Origin: UMGS1613 sp045636225
GTDB taxonomy: Bacteria > Bacillota_I > Bacilli_A > RF39 > UBA660
DNA: 64,000 bases
Assembly: GCA_045636225.1 (NCBI GenBank)
Contig: JAZTXB010000047.1
Coordinates: forward strand, 1-64,000
Direction of reading: 5' to 3'
In this document: one piece after another, positions 1-7,968 of the stretch
How positions within the stretch are numbered: the stretch's first letter is position 1
How the letters are laid out: the number at the start of each line of letters is the position of its first letter
The notes under the pieces: generated by a model
What the model saw: only the letters and a program-made list of their open reading frames with translations
Told to the model about the DNA's origin: nothing
Databases searched by the model: none
Made by a program: the position numbers and the translations under genes

Positions 1-416
1 TTAGCAGACCCTATATTTTCTTTATAACACCCTAGAATTACACTGTTAAGTCCGAGTCTTTTACATTCTTCTAATGCATATTTTAACATTTTTAGAGCAT
101 AACCTTTTCTTCTTTCACTTGGTCTTACACCATAACCTATATGTCCATATAAATTAACAAGATTTATAGGTAAATCATATCTAATGTTTAAAAGACCAAT
201 TAGTTTATTATTATCAAATACTAAATAAGTTAATGATTTTCCCCAATCTTTATCAGGTACTTTAGCATTATTATTTATTTTTTCTACCCAATCTTCCCAT
301 ATCATTGAAGTTAACATATTACTCGCACTTATACTCTTTTCATTATGTGAATAATGTTCTTCAATATAAGCTCGTATTAAATCAATATCTCCTAATTTAG
401 GTAATCTATATTCCAT
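1..416 (-). CDS. GNAT acetyltransferase, partial (3' end beyond window)
   Basis: This reading frame starts at the ATG at 416-414 behind GGATGATAAT and runs off the left edge, so only the first 138 or so residues are present. The translated segment GVRPSERRKGYALKML is the acetyl-CoA binding motif A of the GNAT fold (R/Q-x-x-G/A), followed by a helix and a strand ending in ILGCYKENIGSA, the region where GNATs place the catalytic-side asparagine. It is probably an N-acetyltransferase acting on a small molecule; the substrate cannot be read from the sequence. It lies 13 bp downstream of the transglutaminase-like gene in the same direction and may share its transcript. Confidence 0.85.
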   Translation of the reverse strand, partial: MEYRLPKLGDIDLIRAYIEEHYSHNEKSISASNMLTSMIWEDWVEKINNNAKVPDKDWGKSLTYLVFDNNKLIGLLNIRYDLPINLVNLYGHIGYGVRPSERRKGYALKMLKYALEECKRLGLNSVILGCYKENIGSA

Positions 417-429
417 ATTATCATCCTTT

Positions 430-1473
430 CTATTTTAGAACTTTCTTTTTTATTTTTTCTATTTCTTCTCTATCCAAATGATATCTTTTATATATTTTAG
501 AATATATATCGCCTTCATTCGGAATATAATTTTGAAGATTTGCGAACGGTCCTAACATAGTTGGACAGCACCCAAATAATTTATCATCTATAACTATCCC
601 TACCCATGCATGTGGTCCTAGTGGACATACTCCATTTATTGTTGTTGCATCTACTCTAAAATCAGGGTTATTTAATAAAGTTCTAATAAGACGTGCCTGT
701 CCTTCACATACTCCTTCTTTTTTTAAATATGTACCTAGTGGTTCTGATATATAATATGGATGAGGATTAATTAATGACTGCTTACCATTTTCTGTTTGAA
801 CATAGCTAGATGCAAATTTAATACCTAATATTCTTTTAACATAATCATAAGCAATATATACTTTATCATAATCACTAATATTATTAATGTTATAATATTT
901 TTCTAAGTCATTTTCATATATATTAATAACCTCTTTTAATTTTTTTGCTCTATAGATTAGTCCATTTTCCACTTTACCTTGTAATTTATTTAATGTATTA
1001 TTAGAAAACCATAATAATTTTTCTTCTGGTATCATTAATCTACCTTGAGCTAGTTCTATGTTTAAATCATTTATTTTTCTCTTTGTTGGCTGTCTATCTA
1101 TAGTTAATCTTATAAATGTTTTATCACTATGTTCCCAATTAATCTCACTCATTATTTTATTATAATTACATAAAGCTACATCTGATAAATTAAATTCTAT
1201 ATTTTCAATATTTGTTTTATTTAAAAAATTAATTATTTTACATATCTTATTTATATCAATATTTTCACTTTCATCATAAATGATAGCATTAATTGGTAAT
1301 TCAATATTACTAGTTCTGAAAACATCCATAAATGCATAAAACTTATCACTAGATAATTTTAAGTTACAATAAGTTTTTCCTAAGTTTTTTGATAGCCCGT
1401 TTCCAGCTAATCTTTTACCAGTAAATTCTAATCTATTAACTCCTTTTCTTACTGCCTCTCTGTATTTATCCAT
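430..1473 (-). CDS. Transglutaminase-like cysteine protease-fold protein
   Basis: The protein has about 347 residues from the ATG at 1473, chosen because GGAGGT sits 7 bp upstream; an open frame continues further upstream without a better start. The C-terminal third has the transglutaminase-like core. KKEGVCEGQARLI carries the nucleophile Cys, GPHAWVGI carries the His, and the D of VIDDKLFGCCP is a plausible third residue. No signal peptide or membrane segment is visible, so it should be cytoplasmic. The N-terminal 200 residues are unrecognised. The family includes peptidases and amide-bond enzymes; the substrate is unknown. A compact structured leader and its own promoter precede the gene, suggesting regulation at the RNA level. 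Confidence 0.75.
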   Translation of the reverse strand: MDKYREAVRKGVNRLEFTGKRLAGNGLSKNLGKTYCNLKLSSDKFYAFMDVFRTSNIELPINAIIYDESENIDINKICKIINFLNKTNIENIEFNLSDVALCNYNKIMSEINWEHSDKTFIRLTIDRQPTKRKINDLNIELAQGRLMIPEEKLLWFSNNTLNKLQGKVENGLIYRAKKLKEVINIYENDLEKYYNINNISDYDKVYIAYDYVKRILGIKFASSYVQTENGKQSLINPHPYYISEPLGTYLKKEGVCEGQARLIRTLLNNPDFRVDATTINGVCPLGPHAWVGIVIDDKLFGCCPTMLGPFANLQNYIPNEGDIYSKIYKRYHLDREEIEKIKKKVLK

Positions 1474-1533
1474 ATAGTACACCTCCATTCTAAGTCTTTT
1501 AGCACATAAAAAGTACGAAATCAACTAAATTTA

Positions 1534-1599
1534 GTGACTCCGTACTCATACGTGTAGGCTTTGCCCGGAGTAGCTCGCTTTTTGCTTATACTCCCTCAC
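1534..1599 (-). promoter_or_regulatory. Compact structured 5' leader RNA of unknown class
   Basis: On the minus strand this 66-nt segment can fold into a closed multibranch structure. Terminal GTGA pairs with TCAC. Inside are a GGAGTA/TACTCC stem, a GGC-AAA-GCC hairpin and a CGTA-TGAG-TACG hairpin; a competing ACTCCG/CGGAGT pairing is also possible. It begins only a few nt after the predicted transcription start, and the gene starts about 60 nt after it ends. It is relatively GC-rich for this genome. I could not match it to a riboswitch class I know. Confidence 0.45.
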
Positions 1600-1607
1600 T
1601 TAAGTAC

Positions 1608-1636
1608 ATATTATACTATATTTTTTTGTTTGTCAA
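1608..1636 (-). promoter_or_regulatory. SigA-type promoter for the transglutaminase-like gene
   Basis: The minus strand reads TTGACA (1636-1631), a 17-bp spacer, and TAATAT (1613-1608). A TATAAT in the alternative register leaves a 15-bp spacer. The predicted start near 1601 places the structured leader at the very 5' end of the transcript. Confidence 0.7.
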
Positions 1637-1639
1637 CAA

Positions 1640-2608
1640 TTATAATATTTTTACTTTTTTTAATTGTCTTTCTGTTTTTTCTTCCCAACTAGAAGATTGA
1701 ACTTCAGCTATATGCGTTTTTTCTAGCATTAACATAAGCAATCTAGATTGACCTATACCCCCGCCAATTGTATAAGGCAATTCTTTTTTTATAATCTTTT
1801 GGTGATATGGTAAAGAAAGTTTATACATAGTATCTGATTTTTCTAATTGATACATTAATGATTTTTCATCTACCCTTATTCCCATTGAAGAAAATTCTAC
1901 AGCTTTATCTAAAAATTCATCCCAAATCATCAAATCGCCATTCAAAGCCCAATCATCATAATCAGGGCTTCTTAAATCATGAGATATTCCAGATTTTAAT
2001 TTATCACCTATACCAATTATAAATACAGCTATCTTTTCTTTTGTAATTAATTGTTCTCTTTCTTTAGTCGTTTTATCTGGATATAAATCTTCTAATTCTT
2101 GGCTCGTAATAAAATAAATTGTTTTAGGTAAATCAAGTGTTAAAAAATGATATTTCTGTTTCATTATAACCATAGTTTGTCTTATTGATTCATAAATTGA
2201 TTTTACTGTTTCCTTTAAATAATCTATAGTTCTATCACTTTTATCAATAACTTTTTCCCAATCCCATTGTTCCACATAAAGAGAGTGTGTAGCATCTACT
2301 TCTTCATCTTTTCTTATTGCTTTCATGTCTGTATATAATCCTGTTTGAATAGGAAATTTATATTTACCTAAAGCTTCTCTTTTCCACTTTGCTAAAGAAT
2401 GGACTATTTCAAACTTTTCATCATCTTTAATAAATCCAACAGCTTCTTCTTTTCCTGTTAAATCGTCTTGCAATCCTGACGATTTTTTTACAAATAACGG
2501 ACTTCCAACTTTAGTTAGTCCTAATCTCTTTTCAATTTGACTTTCAAATATTTTTTTTATTTCATCAATCATTTTAATTGTTTCTAAATAACTTAATTCT
2601 TTTTTCAT
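1640..2608 (-). CDS. asnA: Aspartate--ammonia ligase (asparagine synthetase A)
   Basis: AsnA makes asparagine from aspartate, ammonia and ATP in the cytoplasm. The 322-residue length is normal for the family. The characteristic class II aminoacyl-tRNA-synthetase-like core is seen, including GSPLFVKKSSGLQDDL near the N-terminus, YVEQWDWE in the middle, and IGGGIGQSRLLMLMLEK with the conserved Arg near residue 290. The start ATG at 2608 is behind GAAGGA. The gene lies downstream of a T-box with an Asn specifier codon, an unrecognised gene and an Asn-codon-rich mini-ORF, so its expression probably responds to charged tRNA-Asn, which suits its role. Confidence 0.97.
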   Translation of the reverse strand: MKKELSYLETIKMIDEIKKIFESQIEKRLGLTKVGSPLFVKKSSGLQDDLTGKEEAVGFIKDDEKFEIVHSLAKWKREALGKYKFPIQTGLYTDMKAIRKDEEVDATHSLYVEQWDWEKVIDKSDRTIDYLKETVKSIYESIRQTMVIMKQKYHFLTLDLPKTIYFITSQELEDLYPDKTTKEREQLITKEKIAVFIIGIGDKLKSGISHDLRSPDYDDWALNGDLMIWDEFLDKAVEFSSMGIRVDEKSLMYQLEKSDTMYKLSLPYHQKIIKKELPYTIGGGIGQSRLLMLMLEKTHIAEVQSSSWEEKTERQLKKVKIL

Positions 2609-2650
2609 TTTTATTCCTTCTTTCTTAATTATACTTTTTTGTTTATAAAT

Positions 2651-2735
2651 AAATTAAGATACTTGTAGGTTTTATCTATTTTATTTAATTTTTTTGCATA
2701 AAATAGATATAAAAATGAAATTTATAATCTATTTT
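2651..2735 (-). promoter_or_regulatory. Alternative hairpins between Asn-rich mini-ORF and asnA
   Basis: On the minus strand four short segments can pair in sequence: AAAATAGAT (2735-2727), ATCTATTTT (2708-2700), AAAATAGAT (2682-2674) and ATCTTAATTT (2660-2651). Segment 2 can pair perfectly with 1 or with 3, and 3 can pair imperfectly with 4, which is the layout of an amino-acid attenuator. The U-tract after segment 4 is poor, so control by translation access is as likely as termination. AT-richness makes chance pairing possible. Confidence 0.4.
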
Positions 2736-2778
2736 ATGACTTATTATTATTATTATTACTATTATTATCTTCTTTCAT
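2734..2778 (-). CDS. Asn-rich putative leader peptide of asnA
   Basis: A 14-codon ORF reads MKEDNNSNNNNNKS and lies 11 bp after the stop of the preceding gene and about 125 bp before asnA. Seven of its 14 codons are AAT (Asn). AGGATG lies about 8 nt before its ATG. An ORF enriched in the amino acid made by the next gene, followed by mutually exclusive hairpins, is the hallmark of attenuation leader peptides. The alternative is a low-complexity AAT run in an AT-rich genome; the in-frame start, ribosome site and position favour a leader. Confidence 0.5.
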   Translation of the reverse strand: MKEDNNSNNNNNKS

Positions 2779-2789
2779 AAAATCACATC

Positions 2790-3647
2790 CTATCTTCTGA
2801 ATCTTCTTTGTTTTTGTCTTTCTTCTTTCTCTTTAACACAATTTAGAAAATCAGTTTTAGTAAATGTTGTAGGTATTCCACCAGCGATATTACTAATATA
2901 ATATGTTGGTTGTTCTTCAAAATTTGTTAATTCTAAATCTCCATCAAGATAATCTTCAATCATACTATATGAAACTGGAGCACAACAGTCCCAACAATCT
3001 TTTGCTCTCATAGAAATTTCTTTTAATTGTACTTGATCTTTTAATATAAATTCTGGATCAGGTATAGAATCTCCAAATTTACTTAAAGTAATATGGTGCT
3101 GTTTAATAAACTTTTGAAAATGCTGTATAAACGCATAAGGATATTCTCCATAAAACATTCTTAAATGACTTGCCTCAGTATCATATTTTTTATCCTCTTC
3201 ATCACCTTTTGATTTTACTAAATCCATAAATTTTTCAAAAGTTGAATCACTTATTCCTTCACGTCTAAACATCATACATAACGCTTCAACAAAAGAATAT
3301 TTTTCAAATAAATCTTTTATATATTCTTTGCTTATACATAAAATAGCTTCTCCAGATAATTCTGGAAACAACTCAGATATTTCGTATAAAGCTCTAATAG
3401 TATCTTTTTTTAAACAAATTGTTCCGTATCTACATTTTGAGCTATCAAAACTTTTACAAATGGCTTCTACAATTTCTTTTGAAATTTCTACCTCACCTAA
3501 AGCACTTAAAATATGTTTTATTCTTACAAGGTGTAATTTCCACTTATCAGAATAACTATTCTTGTGATCTTCATATTCTTTTTCAACATCTACCAAATAA
3601 TCAGTTAGTTTAACTTTTTCTTCCTTTTCTTTTAAATATTTACTCAT
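2790..3647 (-). CDS. Unrecognised protein in T-box-controlled asnA operon
   Basis: The protein has 285 residues, starting at the ATG behind AAGGAGG. I do not recognise a family. It is soluble and mixed helical with no signal peptide. It has a cysteine cluster KDCWDCCAPVSYSM near residue 215 and further Cys at SKCRYGTICLKK, and a basic C-terminus (QKQRRFRR). It is the first gene after an Asn-type T-box and is followed by the Asn-rich mini-ORF and asnA, so it is expected to be induced by shortage of charged tRNA-Asn. A role in asparagine acquisition or use is an inference from position only. Confidence 0.65.
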   Translation of the reverse strand: MSKYLKEKEEKVKLTDYLVDVEKEYEDHKNSYSDKWKLHLVRIKHILSALGEVEISKEIVEAICKSFDSSKCRYGTICLKKDTIRALYEISELFPELSGEAILCISKEYIKDLFEKYSFVEALCMMFRREGISDSTFEKFMDLVKSKGDEEDKKYDTEASHLRMFYGEYPYAFIQHFQKFIKQHHITLSKFGDSIPDPEFILKDQVQLKEISMRAKDCWDCCAPVSYSMIEDYLDGDLELTNFEEQPTYYISNIAGGIPTTFTKTDFLNCVKEKEERQKQRRFRR

Positions 3648-3661
3648 AAAACCTCCTTATA

Positions 3662-3941
3662 TATAAAAAACCCGTATCATCCTACAATAAGGACGAATAC
3701 GGGTATCCGTGGTGCCACCTTAATTTATTACTAAAGTTATTTTATAACTATATTACAGTAATCTCTTTTCTGCTCTAATAAGCATAGCAATTTGATAACG
3801 GATTGCTTCCGAACTAGTCTACTAAGAAATTTCTTTTCGGTAGTTTGCTCCAGGGTGTTCTTTCACAATATACTTATAATCAGTTCCCACTATACCTGAC
3901 TCACTTGTATAAGCATTAAAGCTACTTTTCCCCTTCAATGC
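3662..3941 (-). promoter_or_regulatory. T-box leader, specifier AAC (Asn)
   Basis: The minus strand carries the conserved T-box sequence AGGTGGCACCACGG (3720-3707). It is followed by a strong terminator hairpin whose arms are ACCCGTAT and ATACGGGT with a T-run (3704-3663); the T-box overlaps the antiterminator. Upstream, the stem I region reads GTGAAAG-AAC-ACCCTGGAG, placing the specifier triplet AAC at 3859-3857. That codon matches tRNA-Asn and the downstream asnA. The leader is about 280 nt, a usual T-box length. Confidence 0.92.
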
Positions 3942-3947
3942 AAAGAT

Positions 3948-3976
3948 ACTATAACATATTAATTTTGTTTTGTCAA
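3948..3976 (-). promoter_or_regulatory. SigA promoter of the T-box/asnA operon
   Basis: The minus strand shows TTGACA (3976-3971), a 17-bp spacer and TATAGT (3953-3948). The predicted start near 3941 fits the 5' end of the T-box. Confidence 0.8.
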
Positions 3977-4002
3977 ATTACACAAATAATATAAATTTAT
4001 AA

Positions 4003-4485
4003 TTAAATCTTTTTTATCATATCAAGCATTCTTGTATGGTATCCACCTTTTTCATAAAAACTAATACCTATTTCATTATATCCAAATACATCTACATGAA
4101 TATATTCGCACCCGTTATTTTTAAAATACTGCTCCATTTTATTCATTAATGCCTTTCCTACTCCATTAGATCTTATTTTTTTAGTTACTATAAGTTCTGT
4201 TATCTCTCCTCTTTTTGGACATTTATAATCTAAATAATCATATTCATCATAAAGTGGAATAATTCCCATAATAAGGCCAATTGCTTTATCATTTTCTATA
4301 GCTAAATAACATTTACCATTATATTTATTCACTTCTTCTAAATCTAATATAGCCATTTTATCTCTATATTCTTCATGTAACTGATCTAAATTATCTTTAT
4401 CTATAGATATTATATACTCTTCAAGTTCTACTAATAAATCCCTTACATCATCTAAATATTTTTCTTCATATTCTATTATTTTCAT
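4003..4485 (-). CDS. GNAT family N-acetyltransferase
   Basis: This 160-residue protein has the full GNAT layout. The N-terminal strand is MKIIEYEEKYLDDVRDLL, a central strand reads CYLAIENDKAIGLIMGII, and motif A is ELIVTKKIRSNGVGKALMNKMEQYF, with the R-S-N-G-V-G-K pyrophosphate-binding loop. Motif B (IHVDVFGYNEIGISFYEKGGYHTR) has the usual Asn and Tyr. The acceptor is unknown. It is followed on the same strand, after a 70-bp gap with a terminator, by the small 59-aa gene region; it has its own ribosome site AAGGTGTAAT. Confidence 0.9.
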   Translation of the reverse strand: MKIIEYEEKYLDDVRDLLVELEEYIISIDKDNLDQLHEEYRDKMAILDLEEVNKYNGKCYLAIENDKAIGLIMGIIPLYDEYDYLDYKCPKRGEITELIVTKKIRSNGVGKALMNKMEQYFKNNGCEYIHVDVFGYNEIGISFYEKGGYHTRMLDMIKKI

Positions 4486-4540
4486 ATTACACCTTCTTTA
4501 TATTATAGAGCTATTGTTTCTAATCAATATTATAACATAA

Positions 4541-4563
4541 AAAGAGTATTTAATTACTCTTTA
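4541..4563 (-). terminator. Intrinsic terminator after the small gene / mutT operon
   Basis: On the minus strand AGAGTA and TACTCT pair around a short loop and are followed by TTTTT. The hairpin begins at the TAA stop of the 59-aa gene and ends the 6613-4561 gene group. Confidence 0.75.
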
Positions 4564-4740
4564 TTTATAGTTTTGTTCTTCATAATTATCTAAATCAAAT
4601 CCATTTTGAATAGCAATCTCAACTAACTTATCATTTGAGGCACTCTCTATCATCATAAGGTCTATTATTGCCATTTGATTAAAAGCAATTGCTGTTCCAA
4701 AATAATCTTTTAAATCTTCTCTTAAACTTTCATAATCCAT
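4561..4740 (-). CDS. Small hypothetical protein
   Basis: This 59-residue acidic protein begins MDYESLREDLKDYFGTAIAF. I chose the ATG at 4740 because GGTGA lies just upstream; the frame opens slightly earlier inside the end of the mutT-like gene. It is predicted all-helical (hydrophobic AIAFNQMAIIDLMMIE, then a short acidic tail) and has no signal or membrane segment. The start is tightly coupled to the mutT-like gene stop, so the two are probably co-translated. Function not recognised. Confidence 0.6.
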   Translation of the reverse strand: MDYESLREDLKDYFGTAIAFNQMAIIDLMMIESASNDKLVEIAIQNGFDLDNYEEQNYK

Positions 4741-4741
4741 A

Positions 4742-5128
4742 TTATTCACCATCAATTAAATACTTAGCAAGTGGAATATCTGCCTTAGCTAAATCATAAT
4801 CTAATAATTTTTCTATTTCTACCCATTTATATTCTGAGTGATCATGCAGTTTAAATTCTCCATTTAAATAAACGCATTCATATAATCTTAAGTCAACTTT
4901 TTTTGAAGGATACTCACATATATTATTGACAATAAACTTTTTAGCTACAATATTCATTTCAAATTCTTCTTTTATTTCTCTTTCAATAGCCTCTTCTTCC
5001 GTCTCATCTTTTTCTACTTTCCCCCCAGGAAACTCCCATTTACCAAATACATTTTCATCTCCAGTAGATCTTTTAGCTATTAAAACTTTATTATTCCTTT
5101 TTATAAGTGCAGCTACTACTGTAATCAC
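4742..5128 (-). CDS. Nudix hydrolase, MutT-like (8-oxo-dGTP type)
   Basis: This protein of about 128 residues begins MITVVAALIKRNNKVLIAKR from a GTG at 5128, five bases after AGGTGA; the GTG at 5137 overlaps that ribosome site and is less likely. The Nudix box is complete: GGKVEKDETEEEAIEREIKEEF matches GX5EX7REUXEEXGU, with REIKEEF in place of the final G-U. WEFPGGK before the box and the compact size are typical of MutT/CTP pyrophosphohydrolases that sanitise oxidised nucleotides. It overlaps or abuts genes on both sides in one operon. Confidence 0.88.
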   Translation of the reverse strand: MITVVAALIKRNNKVLIAKRSTGDENVFGKWEFPGGKVEKDETEEEAIEREIKEEFEMNIVAKKFIVNNICEYPSKKVDLRLYECVYLNGEFKLHDHSEYKWVEIEKLLDYDLAKADIPLAKYLIDGE

Positions 5129-5137
5129 ATAAATCAC

Positions 5138-5719
5138 CTATTTCCTTAATACCTTTTGTTTATATAAAACTTCTTCTATATGAACTTGATGATAATTTGG
5201 ATCATACTGCTTTAACTGATTATACATATTCATAAATGATATATTAAAAGGTTCATGTCTACTTCCACTATTTCTAAATCTGATAGAATATGTTATTCCA
5301 ATACCATCACATTCTTTTTTACTTTTTACAAATGTTACTTTAAATATTTCATCTTCCTTTTCAATTATTAACTTACTAGCAATCTCATCATAAAAGTCAT
5401 CAGAAAGCCACTGTATTTTTCCATTTTTATATAACTTATTTATTTTTTCTTCAAAATAATCATTTTCTCCATTACCATAATATATTTTATTACTTTTTAT
5501 ACTTTCATATAAATTATCAAATAATACATATATATAATAATTTTCTTTAGTTATTATTACTTCTTGTCTTTCTGGAGAATCTAACATACTTTCTTTATTA
5601 ATAAATCTCCAATACAAATCCAAATTATTTTGAAATGATATTTCAAAACTACCACTATCTGTTACTATTGTAAACACATCATATCCATGCCCATTTTGTT
5701 TTTTTTCTACCTCTTGCAC
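5138..5719 (-). CDS. Hypothetical protein
   Basis: This 193-residue protein starts at a GTG (MQEVEKKQNGHGYDVF) preceded by AGGTGTAAG. No family is recognised. It is a soluble mixed alpha/beta protein, rich in aromatic residues and lysine, with no Cys motif, signal or membrane segment. It lies 9 bp after the pentapeptide-like gene and directly before the mutT-like gene, suggesting a three- or four-gene operon. Confidence 0.6.
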   Translation of the reverse strand: MQEVEKKQNGHGYDVFTIVTDSGSFEISFQNNLDLYWRFINKESMLDSPERQEVIITKENYYIYVLFDNLYESIKSNKIYYGNGENDYFEEKINKLYKNGKIQWLSDDFYDEIASKLIIEKEDEIFKVTFVKSKKECDGIGITYSIRFRNSGSRHEPFNISFMNMYNQLKQYDPNYHQVHIEEVLYKQKVLRK

Positions 5720-5728
5720 AACTTACAC

Positions 5729-6613
5729 CTACTTTCGCTTTATTAAATTTTTTTTCTTTAGTTCTTTTGCTTTCTCTAATTCTTCTTGTACATTATTTTC
5801 AAAAAGTAATTTAATTTGCGTAGAATCACTTAATTTTGATAATGAAAGATCAACTCCTTCTAATGAACCAGCTAATTCTACATTTGATAAATTACAGCCT
5901 AACAAACGTTTTCCTTTAACAGATTGAGGAAATATTACAATATGCCCTTTACAATTAGAAAAATCTGTTTTATAAAGTATACAATCATTAAAGCAAGGTT
6001 TTTTAAAGCTGAAATTATTTGTATTTTGAATAGGATTCCCTATTAATTCAACACCATCAAAATCAACATAACTTAAATCTTTATTTTTTACTCTTTGCGG
6101 ATTTACTCTTATTATTCCTTTGGCACCTTTAAACTTTATCATACAGATATTACAATCATCAAAACTACCATCAATAGTTATTCCATCTAAGTCAGTAAAA
6201 TATAAATCTTTATCTTTCACTTTTTGCGGGTCTAAAACTAAATTCCCTATATAGCCTTTAAATTTAGTTTTTTTAATATAAGCTTCGTATAGACTACCAG
6301 TTACTTTTACACCTTCTAAATAAGTATCACTTAAATCTTTATTTGGTATTTCATCTATATTTATTTCCACATTTTTAAGCCCATTAAAATAATGGTCTTT
6401 TATATGAACATCTTTAAACGATACTCCTTTCATATCACAACCATTTGCTCTTAGTATATAATAAAAATCATCATTTATTGATTTTGTACCGTCTTCATTT
6501 TCTATAAATAAATATTTTTGTATAAATTCACTATTAAACTCTATTTTTCCTTCTGATTCAGTATATTTTTTTATTAACGATTTTATAAATTCTAAAAGTT
6601 TTTCCTTTTCCAT
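5729..6613 (-). CDS. Pentapeptide-like tandem repeat protein
   Basis: The protein has 294 residues from the ATG at 6613 (MEKEKLLEFIKSL), chosen because GGAGGG lies 5 bp upstream; the open frame continues into an intergenic region. After an 80-residue helical N-terminus it has at least three repeats of about 45-50 residues. The repeats recur as NPQRVKNKDLSYVDFDGVEL and DPQKVKDKDLYFTDLDGITI, with segments resembling pentapeptide (A(D/N)LXX) coils. A right-handed beta-helix is likely. Such proteins can bind gyrase or act as scaffolds, but nothing here fixes a role. Confidence 0.65.
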   Translation of the reverse strand: MEKEKLLEFIKSLIKKYTESEGKIEFNSEFIQKYLFIENEDGTKSINDDFYYILRANGCDMKGVSFKDVHIKDHYFNGLKNVEINIDEIPNKDLSDTYLEGVKVTGSLYEAYIKKTKFKGYIGNLVLDPQKVKDKDLYFTDLDGITIDGSFDDCNICMIKFKGAKGIIRVNPQRVKNKDLSYVDFDGVELIGNPIQNTNNFSFKKPCFNDCILYKTDFSNCKGHIVIFPQSVKGKRLLGCNLSNVELAGSLEGVDLSLSKLSDSTQIKLLFENNVQEELEKAKELKKKNLIKRK

Positions 6614-6655
6614 AAACCCTCCAATTAATGTATATAGTATATCATATTTTAATAC

Positions 6656-6681
6656 AAAAAAAGAATATTTTATACTCTTCT
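6656..6681 (-). terminator. Intrinsic terminator overlapping a stop codon
   Basis: On the minus strand AAGAGTA and TATTCTT pair around a 4-nt loop, followed by a run of T. The 5' arm contains the last codons of the beta-helix protein gene (AGA GTA TAA). Confidence 0.65.
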
Positions 6682-7905
6682 TTTTAATTTCTTTAAATAC
6701 AATAATAATAAACCTATCATTATTATTAATAAAGTAATTATACATTTTATAAATGCTTTATTTTTAGTTATTTTAACATTACCAGAATAAACTTCTTTTA
6801 TAGAACTTTTAACAACATTATACATTTCATCTTTTACTACTGTATATCCCGATTTTAAATAACTACTTGGATCAGTAGAATAATCACCACCACTTATAAA
6901 ACCACTATGAATGTCTTTAAATGAATTTGAAAATGAAAATACATTCTTACCTCCACCGCTTTTAAAATTTCCGCCTGATATACTCATAGAATAAATCAAA
7001 CTATTACTGCCTTTTCCTATGTATTCATATATTACATTACTATTCTTACTTATAAAAGTTCCATCACTTATATCTATTTCTATATCACCTGCATATCCAT
7101 TATTAGATTCAATCTGAATAGTTGTTCCTGATGATTTTATTCCGTTATTATACCCCTCTGTTGGAGTAGCATTCTCTCCATTACATACAATAGTCCCACC
7201 ATTTATATTTAGTTTTCCAGCTTTTATTCCAATAGCTGATTCTACACCTTCTATATAAGCTTTACCTATATAAAATGTAGAACTCCCTGCAATATATAAT
7301 CCATTGCCAGTTGATTTTATTTCAGCACCATCCATTATGTTAATTACAGGAGATGCATTCTTATCCTTAATATTTCCATTAACATAAATGCCAGTCCCCG
7401 CACCACCACTAATATCATCAACTGCATTTATTTTTCCTTCTAAATAAGCAAAAACACCATAAGACTTAGAAGAATCATGACTAATAAAAATACCAGACCA
7501 ACCTTCTAATATTACGTCTTTCCCAATCTTAACTGAACTATATTTTTCATCTGTATATTGGCTACTTCCTATTAACATTATTGCTCCATAATTAGGACTC
7601 GTTTCTTTTATCATGCCTTTACCACTAATATCTAAAAATCCATCTTTAACTACAAATACTTTTTCTCTAGCAGTAATATCATTACCATTTAAATCAATAT
7701 TAACTACTTTATCAATCGTTAAAGAATTATCTAACTCAACATCTGATACAAGTCTTATTGTATCATCCTCTTTAACATTTAATATAGCCTCTTCCAAACT
7801 ATCATAATAACTATTACCTATTCTAGCTGCAATTGTAGTACTTGCATTTACTAAAATCGGTAAAAAAGAAAAAACCAATAAAATACTTAATATAATTTTT
7901 TTCAT
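6670..7905 (-). CDS. Exported, membrane-anchored beta-helix protein
   Basis: I chose the ATG at 7905 (MKKIILSILLVFSFLPILVNA), which follows AAGGAGATATATA and gives a clean signal peptide ending near residue 21. The body is rich in short G/N/S/D-containing strands (for example IDLNGNDITAREKVFVVKDG, LNINGGTIVCNGENATP), typical of a pectate-lyase-like right-handed beta-helix. A C-terminal membrane helix, LLIIMIGLLLLYLKKLKRRV, anchors it. It is therefore a cell-surface protein of about 411 residues. Ligand or enzyme activity is unknown. It lies beside two other exported proteins and may belong to the same surface locus. Confidence 0.75.
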   Translation of the reverse strand: MKKIILSILLVFSFLPILVNASTTIAARIGNSYYDSLEEAILNVKEDDTIRLVSDVELDNSLTIDKVVNIDLNGNDITAREKVFVVKDGFLDISGKGMIKETSPNYGAIMLIGSSQYTDEKYSSVKIGKDVILEGWSGIFISHDSSKSYGVFAYLEGKINAVDDISGGAGTGIYVNGNIKDKNASPVINIMDGAEIKSTGNGLYIAGSSTFYIGKAYIEGVESAIGIKAGKLNINGGTIVCNGENATPTEGYNNGIKSSGTTIQIESNNGYAGDIEIDISDGTFISKNSNVIYEYIGKGSNSLIYSMSISGGNFKSGGGKNVFSFSNSFKDIHSGFISGGDYSTDPSSYLKSGYTVVKDEMYNVVKSSIKEVYSGNVKITKNKAFIKCIITLLIIMIGLLLLYLKKLKRRV

Positions 7906-7941
7906 TATATATCTCCTTTTATACATTGTATTCATTTATAA

Positions 7942-7968
7942 CAAAAAAAGAGTAAAAATACTCTTTTT
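7942..7968 (-). terminator. Intrinsic terminator of the cohesin/protease operon
   Basis: On the minus strand GAGTA and TACTC pair around TTTT and are followed by seven T. It lies immediately after the stop of the cohesin-like gene. Confidence 0.8.

Noticed and set aside
2734..2778. The ATT/AAT run as a simple microsatellite only.
   Set aside because: It is interrupted in frame, has a start, stop and ribosome site, and lies before asnA behind an Asn T-box. I keep it as a leader at moderate confidence, although the repeat explanation is not excluded.
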